Made by a program: the position numbers and the translations under genes
NCBI GenBank assembly: GCA_018873245.2
Contig: JAEMBT020000003.1
Coordinates: 9,805,843 to 9,869,842 of the forward strand
Direction of reading: 5' to 3'
Source: Archegozetes longisetosus
Taxonomy: Eukaryota; Arthropoda; Arachnida; Sarcoptiformes; Trhypochthoniidae
DNA length: 64,000 nt
Notes under the pieces: generated by a model
The model's input: the letters and a program-made list of their open reading frames with translations, nothing else
Told to the model about the DNA's origin: nothing
Databases searched by the model: none
Shown here: piece after piece, positions 1-11,848 of the stretch
Numbering within the stretch: position 1 is the first letter of the stretch
How the letters are laid out: every line of letters begins with the position of its first letter

Positions 1-2563
1 GCTTTATAACCAATTGAAAGCCTCATCACAAGAATTAAGAATTCAAGTGACCTTAAAGATGATTACCATCAAAGATCGAAAAAACTCGATCAGATAATTT
101 CGAAATTTTTTTAAGTAATTCATGCCAAATTAGTCAGAATTATGGTTAAATCTAGTATTTGATATATTAATTTCAAAATTCCGCCATATTTTGAGGTATT
201 TCAAAGCAGAAGGAAGGCTCAATCACTGTCTGTTAATAATATGTTATTCATACAATAAATCAAAGTTTCTCTGTTATAATCAAAGGGTTTGACGAAATCA
301 TATGTGCAATCTTTGAAGTGGTTACGCATTCAATCTTTAGAATCTTATGCTAGTCCGAGGTGAAGGCCACCAAGTTATGTCTTCAAAATCTTTCTTAATT
401 TGAGCATATAACTTATTTAAAACTCGTCAATCATATGCTCAACTGGAACTATCGAAATGTTAAAACAAACAATATATTTATTATTGAACTTTATGGTAAT
501 ATTTGAAAGCATTGAAACAAATATTGTTTACTACTTTATTTTAATGAAAAATACATTGGAATGTAGCTGATTTAAGTTACATCAGAAAATTTAAATTGAT
601 AATAATCTGAACTCTGATTAATAAATTATTCCAAATAAATTATTAGGGCATAAATTACAAGGTTTTCTACTCAAAGCAGTTAATCGGCTCATAAACACAA
701 ATATACAGATTTTGAAGCGAACAAATCTGAGACATAGTTTTAGGTGAAACCATTCTCAAAATGACTTCATACTATTATTATTCAATCAAATAGTTTTAAT
801 TTTTAATATTCTATTAAGAAAGAACAATTCATAATATGAACTATAGATGTAGATTAGCTCAAAACTTTGAGCTTTAAAGTCGAGCTTAAAGTTGAACATA
901 GCTCGTAACTAGTTTAAGCTTATCTCAGTAAATCGGTATAATATGAAAATTAACACGACTTTCACACTGCTCTGAGTAGAAACAATAACTAATGGGAGTT
1001 TTGTAACATTCATTGTATTACATGTGACTTTTCTACAAAAAAATACAGGCATCATAATTAGTTTGAGCTAAAGCTAATGAGTGTTTTGAGACTTAGTGTT
1101 TTGATTTGGTGATCTGCGTCGCTACTTATTGAGTTGAGCTTCAACTCGAAGCTTATTCGAAGCTATATTATATGATAATATAAAATGAATTGAGTAATTG
1201 AAAATTTATTAACATTGAAACGGAATGTATACTAGAATATGTGTTAATCTTTTTACAAAAAATTCATATCATTAACATGGAGAATAGTTAAATAGTTTCG
1301 ATATTCTGTGTTAATCCACGATTTCGCACTAAATTCCTATAAGTACCTCTAGAAACAAGGTCTTAATTTTGGAGCCAGTTCGCATGGTTTTATACAAAGT
1401 CTGAAATTTAAATTATCAGTCTTATTCACAAATAACGCTTAAATTAAAGGTGACTTTTCAAGAGTTGATAACTCGTAATCTTCAATTTTAGATTTTCTTT
1501 AGATATAGTTGATAGAACCTTAGCGCAGTTAGGTTTTAATTGTTCAAGTCTCAGACCCAAACTCGTGGTCCTTCTTATTAAGCAGTTTAGTTAAGTCATA
1601 CTTAAGCCTCAAGTGCAGATCATTAATACTACTGCTAAGCTTTAGCGAAATTAACACTTGACTGAGGCTAACCTTAATTACTTGAGGTGTAACTCCAAAT
1701 TACTACTTGTGAAGTTTTCATAAAAATATTAACCGTAAAGCTATCACTTAAGGTCAAGTGAGTTTTGTGAATATGAATAAGGTTGTATTTGTTAAGTCGA
1801 GACTTAGTCATAACTTCGTGGATTAATACAGAATTACCGTAAAATCAATTAACGAGCAATCATTTCTTTGGTACAAAAATTTTTCATACCATTAAACTCG
1901 AAAAGCTAGCATTTGCACTTAATATCCAAAATGACATTTAAAACTTATGATTGAGAGCTAAAAATAATTGGAATAATCTTATGATATATAACACAATGAA
2001 AGACAATGGTATGAAAATTTGTTTAAAATTTGGCTCTAAGCACAGCCATAGATAGTAGGGTGGGCTGGAGCTGTAGCCTTTCACAGGAATTTTTTCAAAA
2101 CTTAAGTGTAGGTTTATACTGAAAAATGTTACAAATATCTTGAAACTTTAATGTATTATTTTTAAACATTAATGAAAGGTTTAAAAATAAACTAACTGAT
2201 ACTTGAATGTGAATTAGTATTTTCCATAACAAATCTGAGCATTTCATTGTACATTACACTTAAAAAAGGGATCTCGTCTCATGAGACGAGACGAAGTCAG
2301 GATTTATAAAATCAAATTTTTCATCACTACTTTACACTCTTACCCTTAGACCAAGTGCTCGGACTACATTGCTTTTAAGCGGTTAAAATTAGTGCTCGAT
2401 AGACTATGGAAAGCAAAAGTAAGAGTCTAATGAAAAGTTGTGAAATCCTTTGACAACAGAAAGGAAAGTCAAGTAGAAATAACGATAGCTACCGAACACT
2501 AGTTAAAACTATTCCTAAATGATATGAATATGAAAAATAAATAGCAATAAATTAAAAAGTCAT
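1..2563. other. AT-rich non-coding DNA
   Basis: No convincing coding exon is seen on either strand. Around 840-960, 1060-1170 and 1540-1830 there are short AGCTT/GAGCTC-like words and inverted pieces resembling decayed transposon ends, but no clear element limits. A perfect 20-bp palindrome centred on 2281/2282 (TCTCGTCTCATGAGACGAGA) is the only sharply defined structure. Confidence 0.5.
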
Positions 2564-3095
2564 TCAGTTTTTTGAATTGGAAAAACTTTGATTTTGTTGA
2601 TTTTCCAAATTTTCAACTTGAATGGCGTTTGATTCGGCATTGATTCGGCACGTCATATTTTTAGGTTCATCATGAAAATTATAATCGTCTTTAAGCCATA
2701 CCTTCTTACAACCACATTTCGTGTGATTTACCATTTGGATGCACTCAGGATTAAATTTCCCATTTTTTTTAACTATAAAATAAAGTGTCACATTCTCCGA
2801 GTCAATAGGTTGACAGGATTCGTCTTGATTTCTACAACAACCACTTCGGTCACTACATCGATTCAATATTGTTGCACGTATATTTATATTCAGAATATTT
2901 GGGGTGAGAGATGTATACCAATTCTGGTTTTGGCTGTAAACAACTGCCCAGAGTTTCAACTAATCTAGAATGATTCTTTGCTAATTCATACAAAGTATCT
3001 TTTTTTATCTCTCTATCACTTTCTTTGCACAAAACAATTCTCGACAGAAGAAATGTGAACAAAATTTGCACTCCTTTAAATCTACTAAACTTCAT
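2564..3095 (-). CDS. PDGF/VEGF-like secreted growth factor, frame broken once
   Basis: Reading leftward from the ATG at 3095, the product starts with a likely signal peptide (basic MKFSRFK, then a hydrophobic run ending near LCKES). It continues to a cysteine-knot core: a first Cys in GSCLQPKPE, then NRCSDRSGCC, ESCQP, and the closing HTKCGCKK. This is the PDGF/VEGF spacing (C ... RC.GCC ... C ... HTKCGC) expected of a secreted ligand for a receptor tyrosine kinase. The first part (3095 to about 2860) and the second part (about 2880 to 2564) are in different frames: moving from one to the other skips one base near 2865-2885, between the second Cys and NRC. No intron signals fit there, so this is a 1-base indel, either real decay or a sequencing error. 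A TATA-like TATATAAG lies about 95 bp upstream. Family assignment is fairly firm; subtype is not determined. Confidence 0.68.
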
Positions 3096-3187
3096 TTTCT
3101 AAGTTTGAGACAAGTGTTTCTTTCTTAACTAACTTTGAGATTCATGATCTGTTTTCGTTTTCTAACGACTCGGCCGTGAATTTTTAA

Positions 3188-3196
3188 CTTATATAC
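3188..3196 (-). promoter_or_regulatory. Possible TATA box of the PDGF/VEGF-like gene
   Basis: On the minus strand the sequence reads GTATATAAG, about 95 bp upstream of the ATG at 3095. The distance is reasonable for a core promoter with a short leader. In AT-rich DNA such a match can also occur by chance. Confidence 0.3.
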
Positions 3197-4667
3197 CCTG
3201 AAGATCTAGTCCTTCATGCAATGAGACACAGATCGAGTTTTTGCAATACATGACTTGGTTTAATGATGAGAGGTGCAATTTTCTATAAGGTTTTCTTATT
3301 CTAAATCAAAATTATTGTTTTTAGCAGTATTTAGTATTCATGAGGTAAGACTTTATTAGTGAATGAGAGAATATTTATTGATAACTATGCAATAATCTAT
3401 AACACAACTAATATACAATATAATAGGTGAGAATAAAAAAGAATGAGATTTCTAGCGTGTGCTGTTCCTATACTAAACATTAAAATACCACAAAGATGTA
3501 CATTTAAATTTTTTTATGTCCTTGAGTTTTTTAATGATAAATTCCATGGACCTATATTTAAAAATAAAGACGTAACTGACAAACGATCAACGAATATTCA
3601 TCATATAGCATGTGACAGTGTGTAATTAACAATACAGCCAAATTCAGTTATATTTCCATTGCGTGCATTGCTATTTCTAATTTAAAATTTTATTCAGACT
3701 ACAAAATTTAAAAACAATAATTATTCGTTTAATCTAAATGACATTATGCTAATTAACTACTATTGTTTTCTGAGACATGGTCATAAGTATTTTTTCATAT
3801 TTTTGAAAAATTAGAACACTATTCTTTTGATATACGATTATTTTTTAACTTTGGCTAATTATGACTTGTTGCTTTCTTATAGTGTTCGCGCTGTCAGATA
3901 TCAATTCAGTCATCTTCCATTTTAATCATAGAACTAAATGTGATCGAATATTTAATACAAACAAAATATTTATAATGTATGTCAAAGTAGGAAATCAAAG
4001 TAGACATGAAATGAAAATAGCAAAGCATTTACTGAAAATAGTTTTCTGATAGAACTATTTAAGTACTATCCACCGCAAATGCACACAGTGAAAAAATCAC
4101 TGAATTTAACTATATAATATGTTAATTATTTAGTTTTCTTTGATGCAAAAAAATTTCTCATTTCTTAAAAAGCTATTAAGATTCAATTTTTCATGTATTT
4201 TTATTGTCACCTTGTACTAAAAAGTTTAATGCATTAATTGAAGACACATTTTCATTATCGTTTATAAGACTTGATTTCAATTTCACTACTTTTATAAAAA
4301 CTTTCGTAAATCTCATTCGTAACGCTTATCAGAGTTCTTTCTCAACAGGTTTTACTTTGTTATTATTCTAATGTTTATGAAAAGTAATCCTCAGATTAAT
4401 ATTTGGAAGTCCAATAAAGAACTTCTTAATATAAGTTCTGATTCAAATGAGAAGATATTTTTGTATCTCAGGGAGACTATTGCACAATACGTTGATTATC
4501 CCTGTAAAGTAGTGTTTTTTTTCAATAATGCACAAATATTCAAATTTTGTACTGTAGACAAATCCACTACTTATTACATTGACTATTTATTGAATACGAA
4601 GGTTAAAAGTAGCCTCCCTAGGATACAAAAATCTCTTCTGAGTTGCATTCTGGCATTGTTTTGAAAA
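3197..4667. other. Intergenic, no supported gene
   Basis: There are only short open frames (3443-3625, 3861-4049, 4371-4664) without recognisable motifs, splice context or conserved residues. The 97-residue frame at 4371 starts with a true ATG and looks somewhat protein-like, but I cannot place it in a family. No repeat with defined ends was seen. Confidence 0.4.
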
Positions 4668-4965
4668 TAGGCATCTACAGAGAGCTTTGGCAAATCAAAT
4701 GATTAGTTTGCTCAAGCTCATTATTAGCTTCTGTAAAATCCATAAAACTCAATTGTGAGTACGCTTCAATCTTTGTCCAGCACTTCCTAATAATGGTTAG
4801 ACATCTAAAGAACTAAATTTTCGGCTGAACATTGATAAACCTGTGTAGCTATGCTTCTTATGTCATGCACACATAAGTTATATATCATTGGACTCGTCTC
4901 CACTATGATGAGACTACTTAATGCCATAAGAGTTCATCTCACAAATTCGGTCTTATTCGACTTGA
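4668..4965 (+). repeat. Dispersed repeat family R1, copy 1
   Basis: This roughly 300-bp segment is a diverged inverted copy of 10856-11167. Shared landmarks include CTACAG..AGC, AATCAAA.GATTAGTTT, a CTGTAAAA.TCCATAAAACTCAATTGT block, CATTGATAAACCTG, and GACTCGTCTCCAC near the right side. Neither copy shows an obvious coding frame, so a non-autonomous transposon is likely. Element ends and target duplications were not resolved. Confidence 0.6.
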
Positions 4966-5183
4966 TTGATCAAATTTTGTTTTAATTTTCATAACATACA
5001 TAGAATTTATCAGAGTTAAAAAATATTATAAGTAGAACTACAAAATTTTAGGGATAGGATCTGTAGAATTTTGTCAGTAAAAATCTAGAATATTCTCGAG
5101 AAAATTTGGGAATAAGTTTTTGGCAAATCACATTTAAGTTTTTATTTATAAGCTTATTCTTCTACAAGCAAAGGTTGATTAAC

Positions 5184-5330
5184 CTAAATAATATTGTAGT
5201 GCTCAATAGACAGTTCTGATAAATATTGTCTACGATCACTTAATATTGTTTTATAACGAGAGAAAGAGCATTCAGCTTCCACACTGACAAATGTTGAGTA
5301 TTTCATTTGCATCCTGTGGTCAAAGCTACT
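5184..5330 (-). pseudogene. hAT transposase C-terminal remnant
   Basis: On the minus strand an open frame runs into a TAG at 5186-5184 and encodes SVEAECSFSRYKTILSDRR followed by QYLSELSIEHYN. This is the typical end of a hAT transposase dimerisation domain (SVEAERSFS..K.I.tD.R..L..enie). The frame can be followed upstream to about 5330, after which the coding signal decays although related sequence may continue to about 5600. No TIRs or 8-bp duplication were located. It is a dead fragment of an old element, not a host gene. Confidence 0.6.
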
Positions 5331-5871
5331 TTTTGAATAAAAATAATAAAATCTGGAGTTTTATCTAAAGAATTACTTAGATTTTGCAATGCATTGGGTC
5401 TGAGTTTCGATTTTGATACTTGGAGTATTTCCATTTATTCTGACATTCTTAAATCATCAGGTTTTAGTTATCATCTTCAATTAAATCTTCTGATTCATAC
5501 ATTTTCATAAACTCATCACTTAAATTTGTGGTTTCAATTAATGATTTAAAAATTCTTCGCTAATTTTGATTTTAACTTTAGAGCGTTTATAAACTTGCAA
5601 ACTTTCGTATAGTTTTTTGAATAATCAGCAGCAGTTCTTATCCATGTACCTCACCACTATTACTGGTTGTGGTCGTAATGGAGGTTTAGTTATGCTCTTA
5701 AAAATTAGTTATCTTGTAGTAATCTTGTTAAAATTAACTTCATTAGTACAGTCTTGGGATTTCATTTTGAAACACAGTATGCTACTTTTCAAAAAAAATT
5801 CTTGGTCAGATAATATCCACTTTACTGACCAATTCATATCAAACCTTCATCTTATGATTAACTTTGATTTA

Positions 5872-7136
5872 AAGTAGTGAGCATTAAGTTTGCGAAAGAT
5901 AGTAGTGTTAGTTTTTAGTAATTTATATCCAGATTAACATATCAAAACATATAGCGTATCAATTTAAAGCTTATTTAACGGGCTTTCATTTTATAACATA
6001 TGAACTGCGAAATTCCTCACAAAATAAAATTTAGCGACAAAGCAATATTACAAAATGTCAAAACAGTTCGAATTACGAAAAAATCAAAATCTTGTACGAA
6101 CGTGGTATTACAAATCCGAAAATACTTCGAATGAGAACTAAATTAAACATTTCAACAATTTATCGCATTATATCACGAATTAAACTACCAATAGCGTAGA
6201 TCGAAAGCCCGAATCTGGTACCCCCCCCCCCCCAAAGTTCAATTCAACAGATCGTAAAAGGGTATCAAGTTTAGCAAATTCTCACCCAAAATATTCATGT
6301 TCTCGTATTGGCCAGATCACGTGGTAGTTCTTTTGTTCATCGAATAACAATAGAGAGATACCTGTAAAGAAGTGGCTATCTCAAGTTATTGCCACAACCC
6401 ATCCCTATGTTAACTCGAGCTCATATGGCCATACGGTTACAGTTGTATCAAAAATATTGCGATTACAACTGGGATAAAGTGATCTTTACAGATGAAAGTT
6501 ATTTCCAAATGTTTAGAAATAAAGTAAAACAATGTGAAAAGGAGGCACATCTACAAAACGCCTCAAAAGTCACCTGCAATTATGGTATGGGGTATCAGTA
6601 AGCGCGGAACAACACTACTAAAAATTTATACTGGATCAGTGAAGGCAGCTGACTATCAATATTCTTGAAGAATGTCTTGTTAAGACGATGTCAAAACTCT
6701 ATCCAGATGGCTATGTCCTACAACAAGATAATGCGAGACCTGATGTTGCGAAAGAAACCCAAAACTGGCTCAGCTCTCAAAAATTGGTGGTTCTCGATTG
6801 GCCGCCATATAATGCGGACCTCAATCCAATCGAGAACCTATGGCGGATAATAAAGGATAAGTTAGAGATAATGGAACTGAAACCTTTATCTCAATGGATT
6901 GAAGAAATTCACAAGATTTGGATGGGATTCCATCCCATATCCCAACTTAATTAGTTTTATCAGTTCTATGCTGTGTCGCATAAAAATGTGTATTGAGACG
7001 AACGATGGTAAAATTAAATATTGATATCATTCTCAAATAAAAATTAATTTCACTATTTAATTACAAGAAAAAATTTGAAATAAGAGATTAATTTTTATAG
7101 TCAATTACTTTTTCGCAAATTTAATGCTCATTACTT
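5872..7136 (+). mobile_element. Decayed Tc1-family (DD34E) transposon
   Basis: Both ends carry about 30-bp imperfect TIRs starting AAGTA[G/A]TGAGCATTAA.TTTGCGAAA, flanked by TA dinucleotides at 5870-5871 and 7137-7138, the target duplication of Tc1/mariner elements. The inner sequence encodes a broken transposase: a start MSKQFELRKNQN near 6056, the catalytic TDESYF at about 6490, QQDNARPD at about 6725 and PIENLW at about 6830. The last D and E are separated by 34 residues, which is DD34E of Tc1. Several frame changes and stops separate these pieces, and a run of 13 C occurs at 6221-6233. The element is about 1.27 kb, within the usual Tc1 range, but cannot make an active protein as read. Confidence 0.85.
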
Positions 7137-8595
7137 TACAATAACTAAAAGTATGTATTGATACACAGATTTTTCAATAAATATAAGCATGACTTTTACA
7201 CTCATTCAAAAAGCTCGAATAGTCTAGAGATTAGGACATTAGAAAAGTTTGCATGCAATAGCTAGAGAAGTCGATTATGGTGATGAAATAGTCTTGAGAA
7301 TAGACAACTGTTTTCTAATTCGTAACACTATTGAACAGAAGAAAAGGATAAGAAAATGAAAGACAACTGAATAAAAAGATAAAAACTTTATTGAAGCTGC
7401 TATTTTTGCAATAATTTAACAATTAACAAATATCAATTACAATGTTTAAATAAAATTCATCGAAAATTATTTTCGAGACAAAAAATCGCATGACAAAATA
7501 TCACATAAAAAGATTGTTGTATGTAATGTTCTCGGGTGATATCCTATTTGATATCACAAAAATATTGCATTATTAGCAGATCAGAACTAAATTCTATTAT
7601 TCAGAGTAGTTTCTACCGTTCATATAAGTTATATGAAAAGTTGCACACGATGTCTCAAAATAAAATCACAAGACTGTACAACAAGTCTATCACTCAAAAG
7701 ATTGTTTTCTCTTATTTATTCACACACTCTGTGAAGAGCGCTAACAGTACATCTAATGTTGCAGTTTAGGAAACAACTCTTAAGTAGTGCTAGAAAATTT
7801 CTAGAAATAAACTTTTGATGAGAAACTTTCTAGTAAGTTTCTAGAAATATCTTTAGAATTATCTCTAGGACATAGAAACTTTCTTTCCATTGAAATATAA
7901 TGTGCCTCAGATTCATGATAAAATGGAATATTTTAATAACTGTTTTTAACTTCTTATGAATAAGACCACGTAAACATTTTAAAAGACAAAATAACTATAA
8001 GAATAAATTTTATCGCAAACCAGAAAAATTTTGTTTATTGATTACTGTTTGATAATTATCTATAATTTTTTTATAATAATCATGGAATGTAAGTTAGCAA
8101 ATTTGAATATTAATTAATGAGTGAATAATTTTTAATAATATAAACTATTTGCAATCATCTAATTCTAATTGTTCTAATAGGAGTTTCATATCATGCTATG
8201 AGAGGTTTGTATTATCAATAGGAGGTTTATAAAAAGAAAATTTCTCGATTTTTGTAGAGAAATTATCTCTTAGAAACTTTATTTTTACAATACTACCGTT
8301 GAGACATTTGAAGTTTTTAACATTAACTCTTCCTGATCAGTAAAAGTCAGTTTAAGGTTTATATAGTTGTACCTTCTTGCAAGTATAGTGTTTAACGCAT
8401 TATTAATTAGATTAAAGATGCGTGACATGGTGTTTCAACTTTATGACATTTATTGAAAATCGGTTTTAGGAGTTTACCACTTAATACTTCGATTAAAATA
8501 TTAACCATAGTATCATTTATAGTAAAGTGTTCCACAAATAATTTTAATTCCAAATTACTAAGTTAACCAAGAAAAGTATTAACCGCAAAAATGCT
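7137..8595. other. Non-coding, AT-rich
   Basis: No coding exon is supported. TTCTAGAA-type palindromic words recur at about 7795-7850, resembling heat-shock-element half sites, but they are not in a perfect array. The rest shows no defined repeat ends. Confidence 0.4.
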
Positions 8596-8805
8596 TTAGT
8601 CAGTCGCTGCCGATAAGAATCTTTGCGTTGACAAGTGATAGTATTTTGCATTGAAGTTGCTATAAGTTGTTGTGTCTATTTTGCCGCAATTATTTTTATC
8701 AAATAATAAAATTTGATGTTTCGCAATCTTAAAATAACTGTTTGCGCAATCGATGATACGAGTTTCATCATAATTAGTTGTTTGACCACAAACATTACAC
8801 AACAT
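8596..8805 (-). pseudogene. Possible hAT zinc-finger N-terminus remnant
   Basis: The minus-strand frame begins MLCNVCGQTTNYDETR and continues with IIDCANSYFKIAKHQ. The C-x2-C start followed by a spaced KHQ resembles the short BED-like finger at the N-terminus of CGGBP1/hAT-type proteins (C..C ... R...D.H..S.KH). One expected His is not in place and the frame stops after about 69 residues. It may be the front part of the same kind of element whose C-terminus lies at 5184-5330, but no linkage is shown. Confidence 0.3.
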
Positions 8806-9104
8806 TTTTTGCTATAAGTTTACAATTTACCTCATATTTTGTAGAAATTTCAAAAGTTTTTCTTTTATTGACACTTTTCTTTAGGCAGTTTAATGTATAA
8901 TTAAGGCACGTAAATTTATTTAAAATTTAAACAATGACACAGTTACGGCATTGAAAATATTTTAGCAAAAAAATTAAGCAAGTGTTTATTTCGAAAATTG
9001 AATAACTAATATGGTAAGTGTGTGAATAAGTAAAAGTCATATTTTAGGTTTTAAATAAACTAATTCTTAAGTGTATTATGAAGCAGATAAGAATTTTAAC
9101 CATA

Positions 9105-9355
9105 AAGAATGCTAATCTTGAAATGCACGCTTCTCTAAAGAGAATGCAGAAAAGTTTTCATTTTATTTTTAAAATATGGTATTAGATATACTAATATGAT
9201 TTGTAGAAAAGAACCATCCAAATCAATTTGTAGTAGAAACTAGAAAGTTATAAGTAATCTATTCTTCCATATTAATTCCTAAATGTATACGATTAAAAAT
9301 TCTGCTTCTCTCAAGTCAATGAACAAACTTTTCACCATGTTTTCATGCTACACAG
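9105..9355 (-). repeat. Dispersed repeat family R2, copy 1 (inverted)
   Basis: Read on the minus strand this segment matches 10243-10475. Shared pieces include GTGAAAAG.TTGTT, GAGAGAAGCAG, TAGGAATT.ATATG.AAGAATA, TTTCTACTACAAA.TGATT and ATCATATTAG.ATATCTGATACC-like blocks. The two copies lie about 900 bp apart facing opposite ways, on either side of the ATT microsatellite and a mariner-type MITE. No coding potential is seen. Confidence 0.6.
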
Positions 9356-9466
9356 TGGCCAAACCTTAAGTAGTTTAAATAGAAACTTTGCATATTTTAT
9401 AGAAAGTACATTCAAACTCATACCAAGTTATTTATAACTTGATTTTTAATGTCACATGACTTATAT

Positions 9467-9468
<2 letters not shown>

Positions 9469-9530
<62 letters not shown>
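9469..9530. repeat. (ATT)n microsatellite
   Basis: About 20 uninterrupted ATT/TAT triplets lie immediately left of a mariner-type MITE. Confidence 0.95.
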
Positions 9531-9531
<1 letters not shown>

Positions 9532-9543
9532 AGACAAGTTATA

Positions 9544-9910
9544 CAGGTCAGTCGATAAGTTCGTAGCCCAAGACCTTTCCTGATATTTTTGAACTCTGAT
9601 TTTGATAGCGATTGTAGAGCCGTACCTTGTGAGATCTCACGTTGAAAACTGATTGTTTTCTCATAGTAGTAATAAAATTATAAACTGTTAAAGTATTATC
9701 AAGTATTATAAAGTATTATCATTGGCCTAATAGAAAAGAGGAAAAGAAAAAAATTAAGAATTTCTAAGTTTTTTTGACAAAAAATTCGTCTTATTTTTTA
9801 TCTTTCAGCGAAACCAGCTAATTTTTGGTATGCAACCTTATTAAACACATCACCATTATTCGTATAGAAATCAGGAAAGGTCTTGGGCCACGAACTTGTT
9901 GACTAATGTG
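9544..9910. mobile_element. Mariner-type MITE
   Basis: The ends are inverted copies: the left reads CAGGTCAGTCGATAAGTTCG then TAGCCCAAGACCTTTCCTGA; the right, read inward, gives CACATTAGTCAACAAGTTCG then TGGCCCAAGACCTTTCCTGA. The GATAAGTTCG-type end resembles mariner TIRs, and a TA precedes the left end. The roughly 290 bp between the arms has no transposase, so this is a non-autonomous element. Confidence 0.7.
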
Positions 9911-10242
9911 TTAGCGTACTTAACTATATAAGCTAAGTTTTGCTTTACTTATTAAGAGTCGGCTCTCAGAGGTCAAACATAGAACATCACAAATTGGTCC
10001 TAAGGTCTCAATGTGTAAATTCTAATTCAAAGCTTTGTCGCTTTGTCTATGTTTTCATGTTTTTCCAATAAAAAATTGAAAAAACCAAAAAGAAATCCTA
10101 ACTATCAACAGCGTAACATTCATATGAAGTATCTAATATGTAAATACTTCTAATACGAAAATTATATTTTTATTCATTGCAATCTAAGGCTATTTGAATA
10201 TTAATTTTCATATTAAAGGTGTTTACATATTAGGTACTTTAT

Positions 10243-10475
10243 ATAAAAAATACAGTGAAAAGGTTGTTTGTTGCTGTGAGAGAAGCAGCATTTTCAGTTA
10301 TATTCATCTAGGAATTTATATGAAAGAATAAGTTATTTATAATTTTCTTATTTCTACTACAAACTGATTCGGGTGTTTTTTAAAGATCATATTAGAATAT
10401 CTGATACCATATTTTACAAATATAACCAAAACCTTTCCGCGTGCTCTTTAGGAAAACACATTTTAGCCTTGAAAA
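10243..10475 (+). repeat. Dispersed repeat family R2, copy 2
   Basis: Inverted partner of 9105-9355 (see that entry for the shared landmarks). The match starts near GTGAAAAGGTTG and runs to the CTTTAG block near 10450. Confidence 0.6.
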
Positions 10476-10855
10476 CTGGCGAATTTGGGAAATTCCTTAT
10501 TTTTGAGACTTGTTTTTAGCTTGTGAAATAAAAACACTTTGCAAGTTAGGAAATATCAAATTTCCTTATTTAATTAGTTATTGCACAATTCGCACTTTAA
10601 ACTCATTTTACCGAAATCATGAATGTAAACACTTGAGATGTAACCAAAATATTGCTGCTCTAATTATAAAATCTCGAAGTTTAAGTTCTTTCGAAGATCA
10701 TTTCTTCTGAGTTTTCCAATTTTAGATGCATACAATAATTTCGAGAAAGTGGAGAAACTGGCCTTTATCATTAACTTGAAATGATAAATGATTTTATAGG
10801 GCTTCATTAATTATATTTTAACACTCACATGAATATAATATCAAAATTTCGCCCT

Positions 10856-11167
10856 TCAAGTCGAATACAGTCCAACTTGCGAAATGAACTCCTATCACAT
10901 TAAGTAACGTCTCGCTCGACTTGAATTGTGGAGACGAGTCAAACGCTGTAACACTTATGTGTGTACGACATGAGATACATGTCCGTCCAGGTTTATCAAT
11001 GTCCAGCTGAAGATTCGGTTCTTTCTATGTCTAGCCATTATAAAGAAGTGTCGGACAAAAATCGAGGTGCAACTTACAATTGAGTTTTTTATGGATTTTT
11101 ACAGGAACCAATATTGAACTTAAATAAACTAATCGTTTGATTTTGCAAAAGATCGCTGTAGGTGACT
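10856..11167 (-). repeat. Dispersed repeat family R1, copy 2 (inverted)
   Basis: Inverted, diverged partner of 4668-4965. It contains the shared GTGGAGACGAGTC, CAGGTTTATCAATG and TACAATTGAGTTTTTTATGG landmarks. Confidence 0.6.
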
Positions 11168-11848
11168 ATATTTGAAATATACTTGGTGTAACTTAATTTA
11201 GTTTTCAATACATCATTGACTTGAATTTTCATTTATACACTATTTATCGCTCAATATATACACAACTATGGCCCGAATTCATATGAAATTTCCTGAAATA
11301 AAACAAATAAAACTATCTTGAGATTCTTAAGGCATTTAGACTTATAGTGGCTTGTATTAAATAAAGTTCAATTTTATTTTGTTGTTTTTTTATACAAGAG
11401 TCATAAGATAAATGAAAATAAGGAAATTGAATTAATATTTGTTTAAAATAATTGGATATAGTGTTCTATATGGTTACAACAGATCAGTTATATTCCAATA
11501 ATAATAGAGTAAAGCGTGAACACGAAAGCGCAACATCAGTTCTTTTCAATATAAGTGCCATGAAAGAGTCTCTCTAACACAAAAATAGTTGTAAACTTAG
11601 CTCTTTGTGGGTAAAAGTTAATGAAGTAAGGTGTTATTCCGATTACTTTTCGCTGATCCGATAAAGTCTTCAAATCTTCAAATATAATCTCCTATTGACT
11701 ATTTATTTTTCTAGTTTAACCAATGTTTATATGAACGAACACACCTTCCGGATATAAATCAATGAATTGAAGGATAGATAATTCCTAATCATTTCTGATT
11801 CTACAGAATTAGAATTTCTCTTACCGAAGAATAATCGTCTCAGAATTG
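11168..11848. promoter_or_regulatory. Upstream region of the GPCR gene
   Basis: This stretch before the GPCR start codon has no coding signal. It probably holds the promoter and any 5' untranslated exon; no single TATA or initiator is distinctive in the AT-rich background. Confidence 0.3.

Noticed and set aside
4371-4664. 97-residue frame, considered as an ionotropic-receptor fragment
   Set aside because: Some hydrophobic and YYIDYLL-type residues are suggestive, but no alignable block with the receptor at 34-39 kb or any family was found.
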